Translations under genes and position numbers: made by a program | The notes under the pieces: model-generated | Database searches by the model: none | Told to the model about the DNA's origin: nothing | What the model saw: the letters and a program-made list of their open reading frames with translations, nothing else | DNA from: WVYX01 sp039592335 | GTDB lineage: Bacteria > Gemmatimonadota > Gemmatimonadetes > Gemmatimonadales > GWC2-71-9 | Assembly (NCBI GenBank): GCA_039592335.1 | Contig: JBDHBX010000025.1 | Coordinates: forward strand, 1-64,000 | DNA length: 64,000 nucleotides | Direction of reading: 5' to 3' | Shown: positions 1 to 9,177 of the stretch, piece after piece | Layout: the number at the start of each line of letters is the position of its first letter | Numbering within the stretch: the first letter of the stretch is position 1

Positions 1-53
1 TCAACCACCCGCAGACCCGCACATTCGTATTCAGCTTGACGTTCCGCCGCTAA
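1..53 (+). CDS. C-terminal end of a probable TonB-dependent outer-membrane receptor (5' partial)
   Basis: Only the last 16 codons are present, in the frame that starts at base 3 and stops with TAA at 51-53. The end reads TFVFSLTFRR: alternating hydrophobic residues with aromatics close to the C-terminus, as in the last beta-strand of outer-membrane barrels. The next gene starts like a SusD lipoprotein, and SusC-type TonB receptors are normally followed by susD, so a SusC-type importer is the best reading. The fragment is too short to prove the family. Confidence 0.45.
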   Translation, partial: NHPQTRTFVFSLTFRR

Positions 54-70
54 CGGGGAGGCGACTGATC

Positions 71-199
71 ATGCGTATCATGAAATGGTCTGGCCGCGCC
101 CTGTGCGCGGTCCTTATGGCGGGTTCCTTGGCGGGATGTGACTTCATCCAGCCTGTCGAGGGCGACCCGAACGCAGTGCCGGTGGCCACGCTCGACTAG
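71..199 (+). pseudogene. Truncated SusD/RagB-like lipoprotein, N-terminal remnant (42 codons)
   Basis: A strong ribosome binding site (GGGGAGG, bases 55-61) precedes ATG at 71. The product is a signal peptide ending in a lipobox (LAGC, Cys23), then DFIQPVEGDPNAVPVATLD and a TAG stop at 197-199. This matches the start of SusD-family starch/peptide-binding lipoproteins (Cys-Asp-Phe-Ile followed by an N-P-N-A-V-P type stretch), which normally run to about 450-550 residues. No SusD continuation is visible in any frame before the kinase gene at 311, so this looks like a 5' remnant left by a deletion. A genuine 20-residue mature lipopeptide cannot be excluded. Confidence 0.5.
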
Positions 200-310
200 C
201 CGTCTGCCGACGAGGCCCTTGCCTAGCACCGGTACAGCTCTGCGAGGCAGGAGCGTTTGACGCTCACACGGCGGTGAGATCATGAGTCGGGTATCGGGGG
301 AGTCGTACCG

Positions 311-2932
311 GTGATCGATCACCTGCAGGCTGCCCTCGCCGACCGCTACTCGATCGAGCGTGAGCTCGGCCATGGCGGGATGGCAGTGGTGTATCTCGCC
401 CACGATCGGAAGCTCGATCGTCGGGTGGCACTCAAGGTGCTGCGGCCCGAGCTCGCGTCCTCGCTCGGCGGGGAGCGCTTCCTGCGCGAAACCGAGATCG
501 CCGCCAAGCTCACCCATCCCAACATCCTGGCGCTGTACGATCGCGGCGAAGCCGACGGCCTGCTGTACTACACGATGCCGTACGTGGAAGGCGAGTCGCT
601 GAGTGATCGCCTCAGCCGCGAGCGGCAGCTCCCCCTCGAGGAGGCGCTCCAGATCACCCGGGAAGTCGCCGAGGCGATGGAGCATGCGCACGCGCAGGGG
701 ATCGTGCACCGCGACATCAAGCCCGACAACATTCTGTTCGAAGGCGGCCACGCGGTGGTGGCCGACTTCGGGATCGCGCGGGCCATCGACGTGGCGGGGG
801 GCGAGCGGCTCACCGAGACGGGCCTGGCGGTGGGCACGCCGGCCTACATGAGCCCGGAGCAGGCGAGCGGGGTGGAGACCGTCGATGCCCGCAGCGACCA
901 GTATGCACTCGCGTGCGTGTTGTACGAGATGCTGGCGGGGGAGCCTCCGTTTCCGGGGACCAGTGCGCAGGCGATTCTGGCCCGCAAGGTGACGGAGCCG
1001 CCGCGCGCGGTGCGGACGGTACGGCGCACGGTGCCGGCGGGGGTGGAGCAGGTGTTGCAGCGCGGGCTCGCCACGGCGGCGGCGGACCGGTATGGGACGG
1101 CGCAGGAGTTCGTGCAGGCGCTGGAGCAGGGGGTAGCGGCGCCGCTGACACGAACGACGGTGCCGCAGCGCGTGCTCCTCGGTGTCGCGCTGGTGGTGGT
1201 GCTAGCCGGGGCCATGGTGCTCGGCCAGTGGCTGCGGCCGGGGGGCTCGGGCTCGGATCACCCACGCACCGTTATCGCGGTGCTGCCGTTCGAGAATCGC
1301 ACGGCGGAGGAATCGCGGGCGTACTTCGCGAGCGGCCTGCATGACGAATTGTTGACCCAACTGATGAAGGTCGCGGCGCTCACGGTCATGGGGCGCACCT
1401 CGGTGATGAGCTATGTGGGCACGACGAAGCCACTCACGGTGATTGGGGAGGAGTTGAGGGTGGGGAGCATCGTCGAGGGCAGTGTGCAGGTGGAGGGGGA
1501 GCGCTTGCGGGTGAACGTGCGGCTGATCGATGGCGAGACGGGCGAAAACCTCTGGGCGGAGGGGTATAACCGCACCGTCAACGATCTTTTCGCCACGCAG
1601 AGCGAGATCGCAGCGCAGATCGTGAGGGCGGTGGGGGCGGCGCTCACGGCGGGGGAGGCGAGCGCCATCGCCGCTGAGCCGACGGACGATACCGATGCAT
1701 ATGACTTCTACCTCCAGGGCGAGGAGTACCGTCGGCGCCCGAGCCTCCTCCAGGAGGATTTGGAGATTGCCCAGCAGCTGTACGAGCGGGCGCTCACGCT
1801 CGATCCCGCATTCGCGCTGGCGCACGCGCGGCTCTCATGGGTGCATGGGTGGATGCACCAAATCCGGTATGATCCCTCCGCGGCGCGGTTGGAACGGCAG
1901 CGGGAGGAAGCGGAGGCGGCGCTGCGGTTGGCACCCGACCTGCCGCAGGCGCGCTTCGCCATGGGCTATGTGCACTACGTGACCCGCGACTTCCGACGGG
2001 CGTCGGAGGAGTTCGCGATCACGCTGCAAGGGCTGCCCAACGACGCCGAGGCGTGGGCTTGGGCCGGCTGGACGCACCGCCGCCTGGGGAACTGGGACGA
2101 GGTCCTCGCGGCGTTCGAGCGGGCCTCCGAGCTCGACCCGCGGGACGCGCAGGTCTTCCAGGATCTCGGCGGAATCACGTATCGGATCACCCACCGCTAC
2201 GCCGACGCCGCGCGCGCGCTCGACCGAGCGTTGATGCTAGAGCCCGACTTTGACATGGCCGCCGTCGACAAGGGATGGGTCTACGCCGAATGGCGCGGGG
2301 TGCTGGACACGCTGCGGGTTGCGCTGGATCGCCTGGCGCAAGAGGAAGACATAGGCATGCATTTGGGGAGCGCCACCCTCCAGCGCGCGATGGTGCTGTT
2401 GTGGGGACGCCAGGCCGACAGTCTGCTGGGCCTGCTCGCGGCCACGCGCCCGCGGGTGATGGGTCCGTATGCCGAGTTCTCGCCAGCGTCCCTCTACGCG
2501 GGTTGGGCGCACCAACTGCGCGGCGACCGTGCGGCGGCGCACGCGGCGTTTGACTCGGCCCGGGTCATTGTGGACTCCGTGATGGCCGACTTACCAGGCG
2601 ACTGGCGCGTGCACGCCGCCCGCGGCCTGGCGCTCGCCGGCCTGGGCCGGCGCGAGGAGGCATTGCGTGAGGCGCGCTGGCTCGAGCAATCGGCGGTGTA
2701 CCGCGAGGACGCCTTCTTCGGTCCGATTGTGGCGGTGAATCGCGCCTGGGTTCTGGCGCAGGCCGGTGCCGCGGACGCGGCCCTGGAGGAGATCGAACGG
2801 CTGCTGACGGCACCCTCGGTCCTCGTGACCGGCCCCGCGCTCCGTCTCGATCCCCGCTGGGATCCCATCCGCGACGATCCCCGGTTCCAGGCGCTGCTCA
2901 TGCAGTACGCCGACCCGCAGCCGGTGCGGTAG
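311..2932 (+). CDS. Membrane Ser/Thr protein kinase with TolB-like and TPR sensor domains
   Basis: 873 aa from a GTG start preceded by GGGGGAG (about 296-302). An ATG at 282 is out of frame. The PknB-type kinase domain spans about residues 10-275: glycine loop near 20-30, ATP lysine K42, HRD at 133-135, DFG at 152-154 and the activation-loop end GTPAYMSPEQ at about 175-184. One membrane helix follows at about 288-308. The outer part begins with a TolB-like/FlgO-type domain (about 320-460: AVLPFENR, then GSVQVEGERLRVNVRLID). TPR-like helices run from about 465 to the end. The kinase should be cytoplasmic, with an extracytoplasmic sensing or scaffold region. All catalytic residues are present. 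The substrate is unknown and no cognate phosphatase is adjacent. Confidence 0.93.
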   Translation: MIDHLQAALADRYSIERELGHGGMAVVYLAHDRKLDRRVALKVLRPELASSLGGERFLRETEIAAKLTHPNILALYDRGEADGLLYYTMPYVEGESLSDRLSRERQLPLEEALQITREVAEAMEHAHAQGIVHRDIKPDNILFEGGHAVVADFGIARAIDVAGGERLTETGLAVGTPAYMSPEQASGVETVDARSDQYALACVLYEMLAGEPPFPGTSAQAILARKVTEPPRAVRTVRRTVPAGVEQVLQRGLATAAADRYGTAQEFVQALEQGVAAPLTRTTVPQRVLLGVALVVVLAGAMVLGQWLRPGGSGSDHPRTVIAVLPFENRTAEESRAYFASGLHDELLTQLMKVAALTVMGRTSVMSYVGTTKPLTVIGEELRVGSIVEGSVQVEGERLRVNVRLIDGETGENLWAEGYNRTVNDLFATQSEIAAQIVRAVGAALTAGEASAIAAEPTDDTDAYDFYLQGEEYRRRPSLLQEDLEIAQQLYERALTLDPAFALAHARLSWVHGWMHQIRYDPSAARLERQREEAEAALRLAPDLPQARFAMGYVHYVTRDFRRASEEFAITLQGLPNDAEAWAWAGWTHRRLGNWDEVLAAFERASELDPRDAQVFQDLGGITYRITHRYADAARALDRALMLEPDFDMAAVDKGWVYAEWRGVLDTLRVALDRLAQEEDIGMHLGSATLQRAMVLLWGRQADSLLGLLAATRPRVMGPYAEFSPASLYAGWAHQLRGDRAAAHAAFDSARVIVDSVMADLPGDWRVHAARGLALAGLGRREEALREARWLEQSAVYREDAFFGPIVAVNRAWVLAQAGAADAALEEIERLLTAPSVLVTGPALRLDPRWDPIRDDPRFQALLMQYADPQPVR

Positions 2933-2944
2933 GTGTGAAGGCCG

Positions 2945-2965
2945 CGAACGCCCGAGTGGCGTTCG
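2945..2965 (+). terminator. Candidate hairpin just after the kinase gene
   Basis: Perfect 8-bp inverted repeat (CGAACGCC, 5-base loop, GGCGTTCG) beginning 13 bases after the kinase stop codon. No T-run follows, so it could be a processing or stabilising hairpin or part of a factor-dependent stop rather than a classical intrinsic terminator. Confidence 0.35.
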
Positions 2966-3076
2966 AGACTTCCTCCATCACTCCAACACGAAGGCCGCCA
3001 CCAGCTGGCGTCGCGTCCGGCGCATCCGGCATCGGATCCTATTCTGCCACTTTTCCGATACGACGTGTCCCGATGC

Positions 3077-3107
3077 CGCCGAAATATCGGCGACGCTTCC
3101 CGTTTTT
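3077..3107 (+). terminator. Second weak terminator-like hairpin upstream of the propeller lipoprotein gene
   Basis: CGCCGA-AATA-TCGGCG hairpin at 3077-3092, followed ten bases later by five T residues (3103-3107). It lies in the 232-base gap between the kinase and the lipoprotein. The rest of this gap holds no other gene that I can support. The T-run is too far from the stem for a good intrinsic terminator. Confidence 0.25.
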
Positions 3108-3164
3108 CGCGTGTCTATAGGCTGGTCGCGACGCTCGCGGCTTCCACCCTCACACAGACACGCC

Positions 3165-4373
3165 ATGAACACGCGACAGATCAGAACGCTCGCCAGCCTC
3201 CTGCTCGTCGCCCTGTCCGGCTGCGTCCGGGAGACGGCACACGAGCAAATCGTGGTCCGCGATAGCGCGCAGGTAGAGATCGTGGAGCATGCGCCCGGGA
3301 CAGAGGCAGGGCTCCCCGCGTGGCAGCTCTCCCCGACCCCGTTATTGCAGATCGGCATCTTCGAAGGGGACCCGGAGTACCAGCTCTACCGGACGACGGG
3401 TGCCGCGCGACTCCCCGACGGGAGCATCGTGGTCGCGAATGCCGGCACGCACGAGCTGCGCTTCTACGACCCCGCAGGGCGCTTCGTTCAGGCGGTCGGT
3501 CGGGAGGGAGGCGGTCCCGGGGAGTTCGCCAGCCTCTCATCCGTATGGCGGATCGCGGGCGACTCACTCGTGACCTGGGACTGGGGGAACTCCAGGCTAA
3601 CGTTCTTCGACGCGACCGGCCGCTTCGCCCGCACGGTGACGCTGACGCTCGTGGAGGGGCGAGGCCTACCGCTCCCGGTGGGCCGGCTTTCGGATGGTCA
3701 GCTTCTGGTCGCGGCCATCGGCTTCCCCACCCCGGGGGTGACCAGCGGCGTGCTGCAAGACACCGCCGCACTGTACCGCTGCGACGCGCAGGGCGAGCCG
3801 ACCGACAGCCTGCGGCAATTCCCGTACAGCGACCTACAGTTGTTCGAGACGCAGCACGGGCCCTCCGTGACGCGACTGCCGTTCGGCCGGGCCACCCAGG
3901 TGGGGACGGCGGGGGACGGGTTCTTCCTCGGGACGGCCGATACGTACGAGATCCGCTTCTACTCGGGTGACGGAACCCTGCGACGCATCGTGCGACGGGA
4001 GCAGCAGCGCCGCCCCCTCACGGACGCCGACATCCGACGCTACAAGGAACGGCGCCTGGACACGGCCAGCGAGATGGAGAAGACGCGGTTCCAGTTGGAG
4101 CGCCGGCTGGACGAGACCGAGTACCCCGCGACGATGCCGGCCTACGGCAACGTCATGGTCGGCCGGGACGACAACCTGTGGGTGGCCGACTACGTGTCCC
4201 CCGGCGAGAGCGGTCGCTGGACGGCATTCGATCAGGCGGGCCGCATGGTCGCGGCGCTGGACACGCCGCCGGGCTTCCTCGTGTTCGAGTTCGGATCGGA
4301 TTACGTGCTGGGACGCAGCCGTGACGAGCTGGACGTGGAGCGGGTGCAGCTGTACTCGCTGGTGAAGGGCTGA
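3165..4373 (+). CDS. Lipoprotein with a predicted six-bladed beta-propeller fold
   Basis: 402 aa. ATG at 3165 is chosen over an upstream in-frame ATG (3111) because it gives a clean lipoprotein signal peptide ending in LSGC (Cys about 24). The body has propeller/NHL-like repeats: LPDGSIVVANAGTHELRFYD, then a GREGGGPGEF turn, and a similar strand pattern near the end (DDNLWVADY). Proteins of this type are frequent as one- or few-copy lipoproteins in Gemmatimonadota. They are thought to bind ligands or partners at the outer membrane, but this one has no assigned substrate. No clear ribosome binding site is visible. It converges on recG, whose stop lies only six bases away. Confidence 0.75.
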   Translation: MNTRQIRTLASLLLVALSGCVRETAHEQIVVRDSAQVEIVEHAPGTEAGLPAWQLSPTPLLQIGIFEGDPEYQLYRTTGAARLPDGSIVVANAGTHELRFYDPAGRFVQAVGREGGGPGEFASLSSVWRIAGDSLVTWDWGNSRLTFFDATGRFARTVTLTLVEGRGLPLPVGRLSDGQLLVAAIGFPTPGVTSGVLQDTAALYRCDAQGEPTDSLRQFPYSDLQLFETQHGPSVTRLPFGRATQVGTAGDGFFLGTADTYEIRFYSGDGTLRRIVRREQQRRPLTDADIRRYKERRLDTASEMEKTRFQLERRLDETEYPATMPAYGNVMVGRDDNLWVADYVSPGESGRWTAFDQAGRMVAALDTPPGFLVFEFGSDYVLGRSRDELDVERVQLYSLVKG

Positions 4374-4379
4374 GCCCCC

Positions 4380-6455
4380 CTACCCCACCCTGAACAGCTC
4401 CATCCCCCGCTCGTAGCGCCGCTCGATGCGGCTGCGCAGGCGGGCTTGCTCCTTGCCCGAGAGGTTGGGGTCGCGCGCGATGAGCTCGAGCGCCACGCGT
4501 CGGGCGGCTACCACGAGGTCACCGTCGATCTCCAAGTCGGCAAACCTGAGGTGGAACCCCCCGGCCTGACGCGTGCCGGCCAGCTCACCCATGCCGCGCT
4601 CCTTGAGATCGAGCTCGGCGATCTTGAATCCGTCACTGGTGCGCGCCAGCCGCTTGAGTCGCGGCAAGGCCATGGACTGGTCGCAGATGAGAATACAGTG
4701 GCTCTCCTCCGCGCCGCGGCCCACCCGACCGCGCAGTTGGTGCAGCTGCGCCAGCCCGAAGCGCTCGGGATGCTCAACCACCATCACCGTCGCGTTGGGC
4801 ACGTCAATCCCCACCTCGATCACGGTGGTCGCCACCAGCACGTCCAGCTCCCCGTCGCGGAAGCGCCGCATGACGGCATCGCGCTCCTCGGATTTCAAGC
4901 GGCCGTGCACGAGCCCGACGCGCAGCGGCGCCAGCTTGCGCTCCAGCTCTTCGGCCATGGTGGTGGCCGCCTTGAGATCCACGCGCTCGGATTCCTCGAT
5001 CACCGGGTAGACCACGTACACCTGTCGGCCCGCGGCACACTGCTCCTGCAGGAACGCGTAGATCCTGCTCCGGTCCTTGCTGGTGCGGACACCCGTCTTC
5101 ACGGGCGCGCGTCCCTTGGGCTTCTCCTTCAGCGCGGAGATGTCCAGATCGCCGTACAGCGTGAGCGCGAGGGTGCGGGGGATCGGCGTCGCCGAGAGCA
5201 GCAGCACGTCGGGCGCCTCCCCCTTCTCGATCAGCGCGGCGCGCTGCTCCACCCCGAAGCGGTGTTGCTCGTCGATCACCACGAGCCCCAGGCGGCTGAA
5301 GTCGGTGGTTTCCTGGATCAGGGCGTGCGTGCCCACGATGACGCGGGCACCGCCCGTGGCGATGCGCTCCCGTACGGCGGCCTTCTCCGAAGCGGAGAGT
5401 CTGCCCAGCAGGACCTCGGGCTGTATGTCGAGGGCCGCCAGCAGCTCAGCGAGCGTGCGCGCGTGCTGTTCCGCGAGCAACTCGGTGGGGGCCATGAACA
5501 CTGCCTGGTAATCGTTCTCCACCGCCAGCAGCATGGCGAACAGCGCCACCACCGTCTTGCCGGTCCCGACCTCGCCCATGAGCAGGCGGTGCATGCGCGC
5601 ATCGCTCGCCATGTCCTTGGTGATCTCGCGGACCGCCCGCTTCTGCCCCGCGGTGAGCTCGAACGGGAGCGTGTGCTTGAGCTTGGTGGTGAGCTCCTTC
5701 CTGACCTCGAAGTGCGGCCCCTTCTTGGCGCCCTTGGCCAAGTGACGCGCCCGGGCGACGACGAGCTGCAGGTCGAGCAACTCGTCGAGCGCGAGTCGGC
5801 GCCGGCCCAGCTCCCACGCACCGGGCGCCCCCGGTCGGTGGATCGCGCTGAACGCCTCGCGCAGCCCGGGCACCCCCGTCTCGCGACCCAACGCCGGTGG
5901 GGTGACATCCTCGACGACGGCCACCATCTGGTCGAGGTGCTCGGCGATCACGCGCCGGATCTGCCGGTGGGTGAGTCCCTCCGTCGCTGGGTAGACGGGA
6001 AGCACGAGCCCCCCACCGAACTCTTCCACCTCCGCGCCCTCGCCCTCCTCGGCCAGGACGATCTGCTCGCGCGGCACCAGCTGGCGGCCATGGTAGTACT
6101 TCACGGGACCGGTGACGAGGAGGAGCTGCCCCTGCTTGATCACCCGGTCGAGGAACGCCTGGCCCGGCCAGGCGCACTCGATGACGCCCGAGGCATCCTT
6201 GAGCACCGCGCGAAAGATCCTGAGCCGCCGTCGCGTCGGCACCACGGCCTTGGAGACGACGTGGCCCACGACGGCCACCTCTTTCCCCACGTCGGCTTTG
6301 GCGATGGGCGTAACGCTCGTGGCGTCCAGGTAGCGGTGAGGGACGTGATACAGTAGGTCCTCGACGGTCCGCACGCCGAGGCGCGCAAACGCCTCGGCCC
6401 GTCTCGGACCCACACCCTTCAGGAATTGCACCGGCTGATCGAGAGCGACCGGCAT
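4380..6455 (-). CDS. recG: ATP-dependent DNA helicase RecG
   Basis: 691 aa, full family length. RecG rescues stalled forks by reversing them and also processes Holliday junctions. An N-terminal helix-hairpin-helix-like start (FLKGVGPRRAEAF, about 11-23) leads into the OB-fold wedge domain (about 60-150). The SF2 motor follows: Walker A GEVGTGKT (294-301), DEQH box (395-398), SATPIPRT (motif III) and a C-terminal helicase domain ending in the QLRGRVGR motif. The start ATG overlaps the ftsY stop by one base (TGATG), so it is probably translated with ftsY. It is the last gene of the minus-strand array. Confidence 0.97.
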   Translation of the reverse strand: MPVALDQPVQFLKGVGPRRAEAFARLGVRTVEDLLYHVPHRYLDATSVTPIAKADVGKEVAVVGHVVSKAVVPTRRRLRIFRAVLKDASGVIECAWPGQAFLDRVIKQGQLLLVTGPVKYYHGRQLVPREQIVLAEEGEGAEVEEFGGGLVLPVYPATEGLTHRQIRRVIAEHLDQMVAVVEDVTPPALGRETGVPGLREAFSAIHRPGAPGAWELGRRRLALDELLDLQLVVARARHLAKGAKKGPHFEVRKELTTKLKHTLPFELTAGQKRAVREITKDMASDARMHRLLMGEVGTGKTVVALFAMLLAVENDYQAVFMAPTELLAEQHARTLAELLAALDIQPEVLLGRLSASEKAAVRERIATGGARVIVGTHALIQETTDFSRLGLVVIDEQHRFGVEQRAALIEKGEAPDVLLLSATPIPRTLALTLYGDLDISALKEKPKGRAPVKTGVRTSKDRSRIYAFLQEQCAAGRQVYVVYPVIEESERVDLKAATTMAEELERKLAPLRVGLVHGRLKSEERDAVMRRFRDGELDVLVATTVIEVGIDVPNATVMVVEHPERFGLAQLHQLRGRVGRGAEESHCILICDQSMALPRLKRLARTSDGFKIAELDLKERGMGELAGTRQAGGFHLRFADLEIDGDLVVAARRVALELIARDPNLSGKEQARLRSRIERRYERGMELFRVG

Positions 6456-7351
6456 CAGTCTGCCAGCATGCGTTCCGTGAAGCGCTCCGGGTCGAACACC
6501 TCGAGGTCGTCCAGTCCTTCACCCACCCCGATAAAGGAGATGGGAATGTCCAGCTCGCGGCGCAGCCGAATCACCGCGCCGCCTTTGGCGGTGCCATCCA
6601 GCTTCGTGATCACGAGCCCGCTCACCGGCACGGCATCGGCGAACGCGTGCCCCTGCTGCATCGCGTTCTGGCCCACTGTGCCGTCCAGCACGAGGAAGCT
6701 CTCGTGCGGGGCGCCGTCGCGCCGACGCTCCAGGACGCGCGCGACCTTCTTGAGCTCCTCCATGAGGTCGCCGTGCGTGTGCAGCCGGCCGGCCGTATCC
6801 ACCAGCACGACATCGATGTTGCGGGCCTTGGCCGCTTCCACGGCGTCGTACGCCACCGCCGCAGGATCGCCTCCCTGCGTGCCCGTGACACACGGCACCT
6901 CCAGGCGGGACGCCCATTCCGTGAGCTGCTCGGCGGCGCCCGCCCGATAGGTATCGGCCGCCGCGAGGATCACACTCTTCCCCTGTCGCGCGAGCCGGTG
7001 CGCCAGCCTGGCGATGAACGTGGTCTTCCCCACCCCGTTCACCCCCAGCACCAGGATCACGGCCGGTCCGGTCCCGTCGCCCAGGTCGAGCTCCCGCTGC
7101 TCTTCCCTCCCGGGCAGATAGTCGGCGATGCGCCGCTCGAGCCACGCGCGCGCGGCGTCCTCGGACTTGAGGCTGCCACGTCTGAGCTGCGCCTCGAGCT
7201 CCTCGGTGATCTCGAACGCCGCCGACCCGAAGTCGGCCTCGACCAGCACGCGCTCGATCGCTTCCAGCGTATCGTGATCAAGCCCCTTCACCAACACCGT
7301 GACGTCGGTGAGAGCGACCTCCTTGATCCGGCGCCACAGCCCGCGCTTCAC
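6455..7351 (-). CDS. ftsY: Signal recognition particle receptor FtsY
   Basis: 298 aa. The SRP receptor GTPase docks ribosome-SRP complexes at the membrane. The GTG at 7351 forms a GTGA overlap with the upstream gene and yields MKRGLWRRIK, a basic N-terminus. The open frame runs further upstream, but that part is a shadow of the neighbouring gene. The N domain spans about 10-80. The G domain has GVNGVGKTT (103-111), DTAGR and TKLDGTAKGG. The acidic A domain of E. coli FtsY is absent, so this is the short form found in many phyla. In operon with recG. Confidence 0.96.
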   Translation of the reverse strand: MKRGLWRRIKEVALTDVTVLVKGLDHDTLEAIERVLVEADFGSAAFEITEELEAQLRRGSLKSEDAARAWLERRIADYLPGREEQRELDLGDGTGPAVILVLGVNGVGKTTFIARLAHRLARQGKSVILAAADTYRAGAAEQLTEWASRLEVPCVTGTQGGDPAAVAYDAVEAAKARNIDVVLVDTAGRLHTHGDLMEELKKVARVLERRRDGAPHESFLVLDGTVGQNAMQQGHAFADAVPVSGLVITKLDGTAKGGAVIRLRRELDIPISFIGVGEGLDDLEVFDPERFTERMLAD

Positions 7352-9177
7352 GACAGCCCCCGCCGTTGGCGCCAGGCCCACTCGGCGGCGAACGCCACGA
7401 GCGCAATCATGAAGAGCCACCACCACTCGCGCGCGTACGTCTCCACCCACGTGAAGCCTGCCGCTCCCGCGCTGAGCCTGGCCACCGGTCGCGGGACGAA
7501 TTCGTTCGAGTAGGGCTCCACCACGGCCACGCCGCGCGCACCCCCGGCCGCCGATGCAGACCATGCGTACACGCCGGGCTCCAACGGCACGAGTGCCACG
7601 CCGCCGGCGTCGAATCGCAGGCTCACGGTTTGCGTCTCTCCTCCTGCCTCCAGAGTCACGGCAAGCGAATCCGGCGGTGTGTCGCCGCGCCACCGGAACG
7701 CGACGGGTGTCCCACGCATGGTGACGCCGGCGGTGGTGAGCGATACCTGCCGCGTCGGCACCTCGGAGGCGAGCAGCCAATCGACCCCGGCCGCCACGAG
7801 CGCGCGGTACGCCTCGGCGGCGGCACCGCCGCGGAAGGCCCAGCGCCACACACCGGCTCCCGCGGTCGTCAGCTCACGCTGGCCGGCCGTGTCGGTCCCC
7901 ACGAGCACGGCGCGCTCAGCGCCCCGGCGGCCCCGCCTCGCCGTCAACGCGACCCACTCCCCACCGCTGGGAGCGAGAGGCACCACACCGGAGAGCGGCG
8001 GGAGCGAGTCCCACACCACCCCGGCCAAGCGTCCCGCGAGCGGCGATGCCGGCACATCTCTCGACACGTACCAGTCGCCCGCAAACAGCTCGGTGCGCGG
8101 ATCGCTCCCCCCCGGCCAGCGCCACACGGGCCCGCCCCGCCGTGCCGCGACAATGCCCCGATTCCCACCGCGCAGGACCAACAGTCCGGCACCGTGGGCG
8201 GCCCGGCGCACCACGGGCAGGGACACGGCTTCCTGCGAGCGCATGTCGATCCAACTCGTTTCCCCGGTGCGCGCGTACCCTCGGACCGACGTACCCGCCA
8301 CCGCCTGCAACGTGCGCACCAGGAACCTCCCCTCCCAGTCCGCCGGATCCACGATCACAACCACCGCGGGCCGATCCGTTACCCGCACGACGCGCCAGCG
8401 CTCGTCGTCACGCGGCTCCGCATCGCCGGGGAGCGTCACACGCACCCGCAGCGTGTGCTCCCCGACTCCAAGCGTGCGGGGAGGCAGCACCACGCGGCGG
8501 CGGCCGGTGGCCGGGCCCGATGCCAGCGCGAGCTCACGAGCGAGGAGGCGTCGCTCTCCGACCAACACCTCCAGCTGGGCGGTCTGCTCGGTCTCCAAAC
8601 CCCACGTGCCGATCGTGAGCGCCATCGCGACGGAGTCCTCACGCTGGATCACGTCGGGAAGACGGACGTCCAGCAGCGCTGCGCCGGGTGCCGTGTCGCG
8701 CGGCAACAGGATGACCGTGGTGCCCACGAGTAACGCAGGAGGAATCGTGGCGGCGTCGTCCAGCTCGCCGTCGGTGACGACCACGACGGGGCGCCCCCAT
8801 CCCTGCGCGGCCGCCAGGGCCGGTGCCAGCCGCGAGCGGCCGTCGCCAGGCGAAACGGTGTCGAAGCTCGTCACACTCGCCCCGAACCGTGACAGCGCCC
8901 CGGAGGCGCCGGCCGTGGCGCGTGCCGCATCGAGGGCCGCCGACCACTGGCCACCGGCGGCACGCATGCTGAGGGACGCGTCGAGCAGCACCGTCGGCGG
9001 GCCGCCCGAGATCCGTGTGCTCCGCGCCGGGTTGAGGAACAGCACAAGCAGGCTCCCCAGCGCCACCGTGCGCAGGGCGGCGAGCCCCGCGCCCTCGACA
9101 CCCAGCCCCTCCCGCTTGAAATAGGTGAAGCCGGCAACGAGTGCCGCGGCACCGAACGCGGCGACTACTCCGAGCAC
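7348..9177 (-). CDS. Membrane protein with a von Willebrand factor A-like domain (BatA-like)
   Basis: 609 aa, GTG start overlapping the hisA end by 13 bases, with GAGG about eight bases upstream. Hydrophobic helices lie near residues 3-17 and 34-49, and a C-terminal helix near 585-603 is rich in Trp. A vWA-type metal-site motif DASLS (66-70) and VVTDGELDD (about 130) follow the N-terminal helices, as in BatA/aerotolerance-type proteins with N-terminal membrane anchors. The middle (about 270-430) looks like a class I glutamine-amidotransferase-like fold without an obvious catalytic Cys. The function is unknown. The family often sits near MoxR ATPases, but none is present here. Confidence 0.7.
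   Translation of the reverse strand: MLGVVAAFGAAALVAGFTYFKREGLGVEGAGLAALRTVALGSLLVLFLNPARSTRISGGPPTVLLDASLSMRAAGGQWSAALDAARATAGASGALSRFGASVTSFDTVSPGDGRSRLAPALAAAQGWGRPVVVVTDGELDDAATIPPALLVGTTVILLPRDTAPGAALLDVRLPDVIQREDSVAMALTIGTWGLETEQTAQLEVLVGERRLLARELALASGPATGRRRVVLPPRTLGVGEHTLRVRVTLPGDAEPRDDERWRVVRVTDRPAVVVIVDPADWEGRFLVRTLQAVAGTSVRGYARTGETSWIDMRSQEAVSLPVVRRAAHGAGLLVLRGGNRGIVAARRGGPVWRWPGGSDPRTELFAGDWYVSRDVPASPLAGRLAGVVWDSLPPLSGVVPLAPSGGEWVALTARRGRRGAERAVLVGTDTAGQRELTTAGAGVWRWAFRGGAAAEAYRALVAAGVDWLLASEVPTRQVSLTTAGVTMRGTPVAFRWRGDTPPDSLAVTLEAGGETQTVSLRFDAGGVALVPLEPGVYAWSASAAGGARGVAVVEPYSNEFVPRPVARLSAGAAGFTWVETYAREWWWLFMIALVAFAAEWAWRQRRGLS

Noticed and set aside
4446..6356. Plus-strand open frame of 636 codons opposite recG
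   Set aside because: RecG motifs on the minus strand are complete; the plus frame has none.
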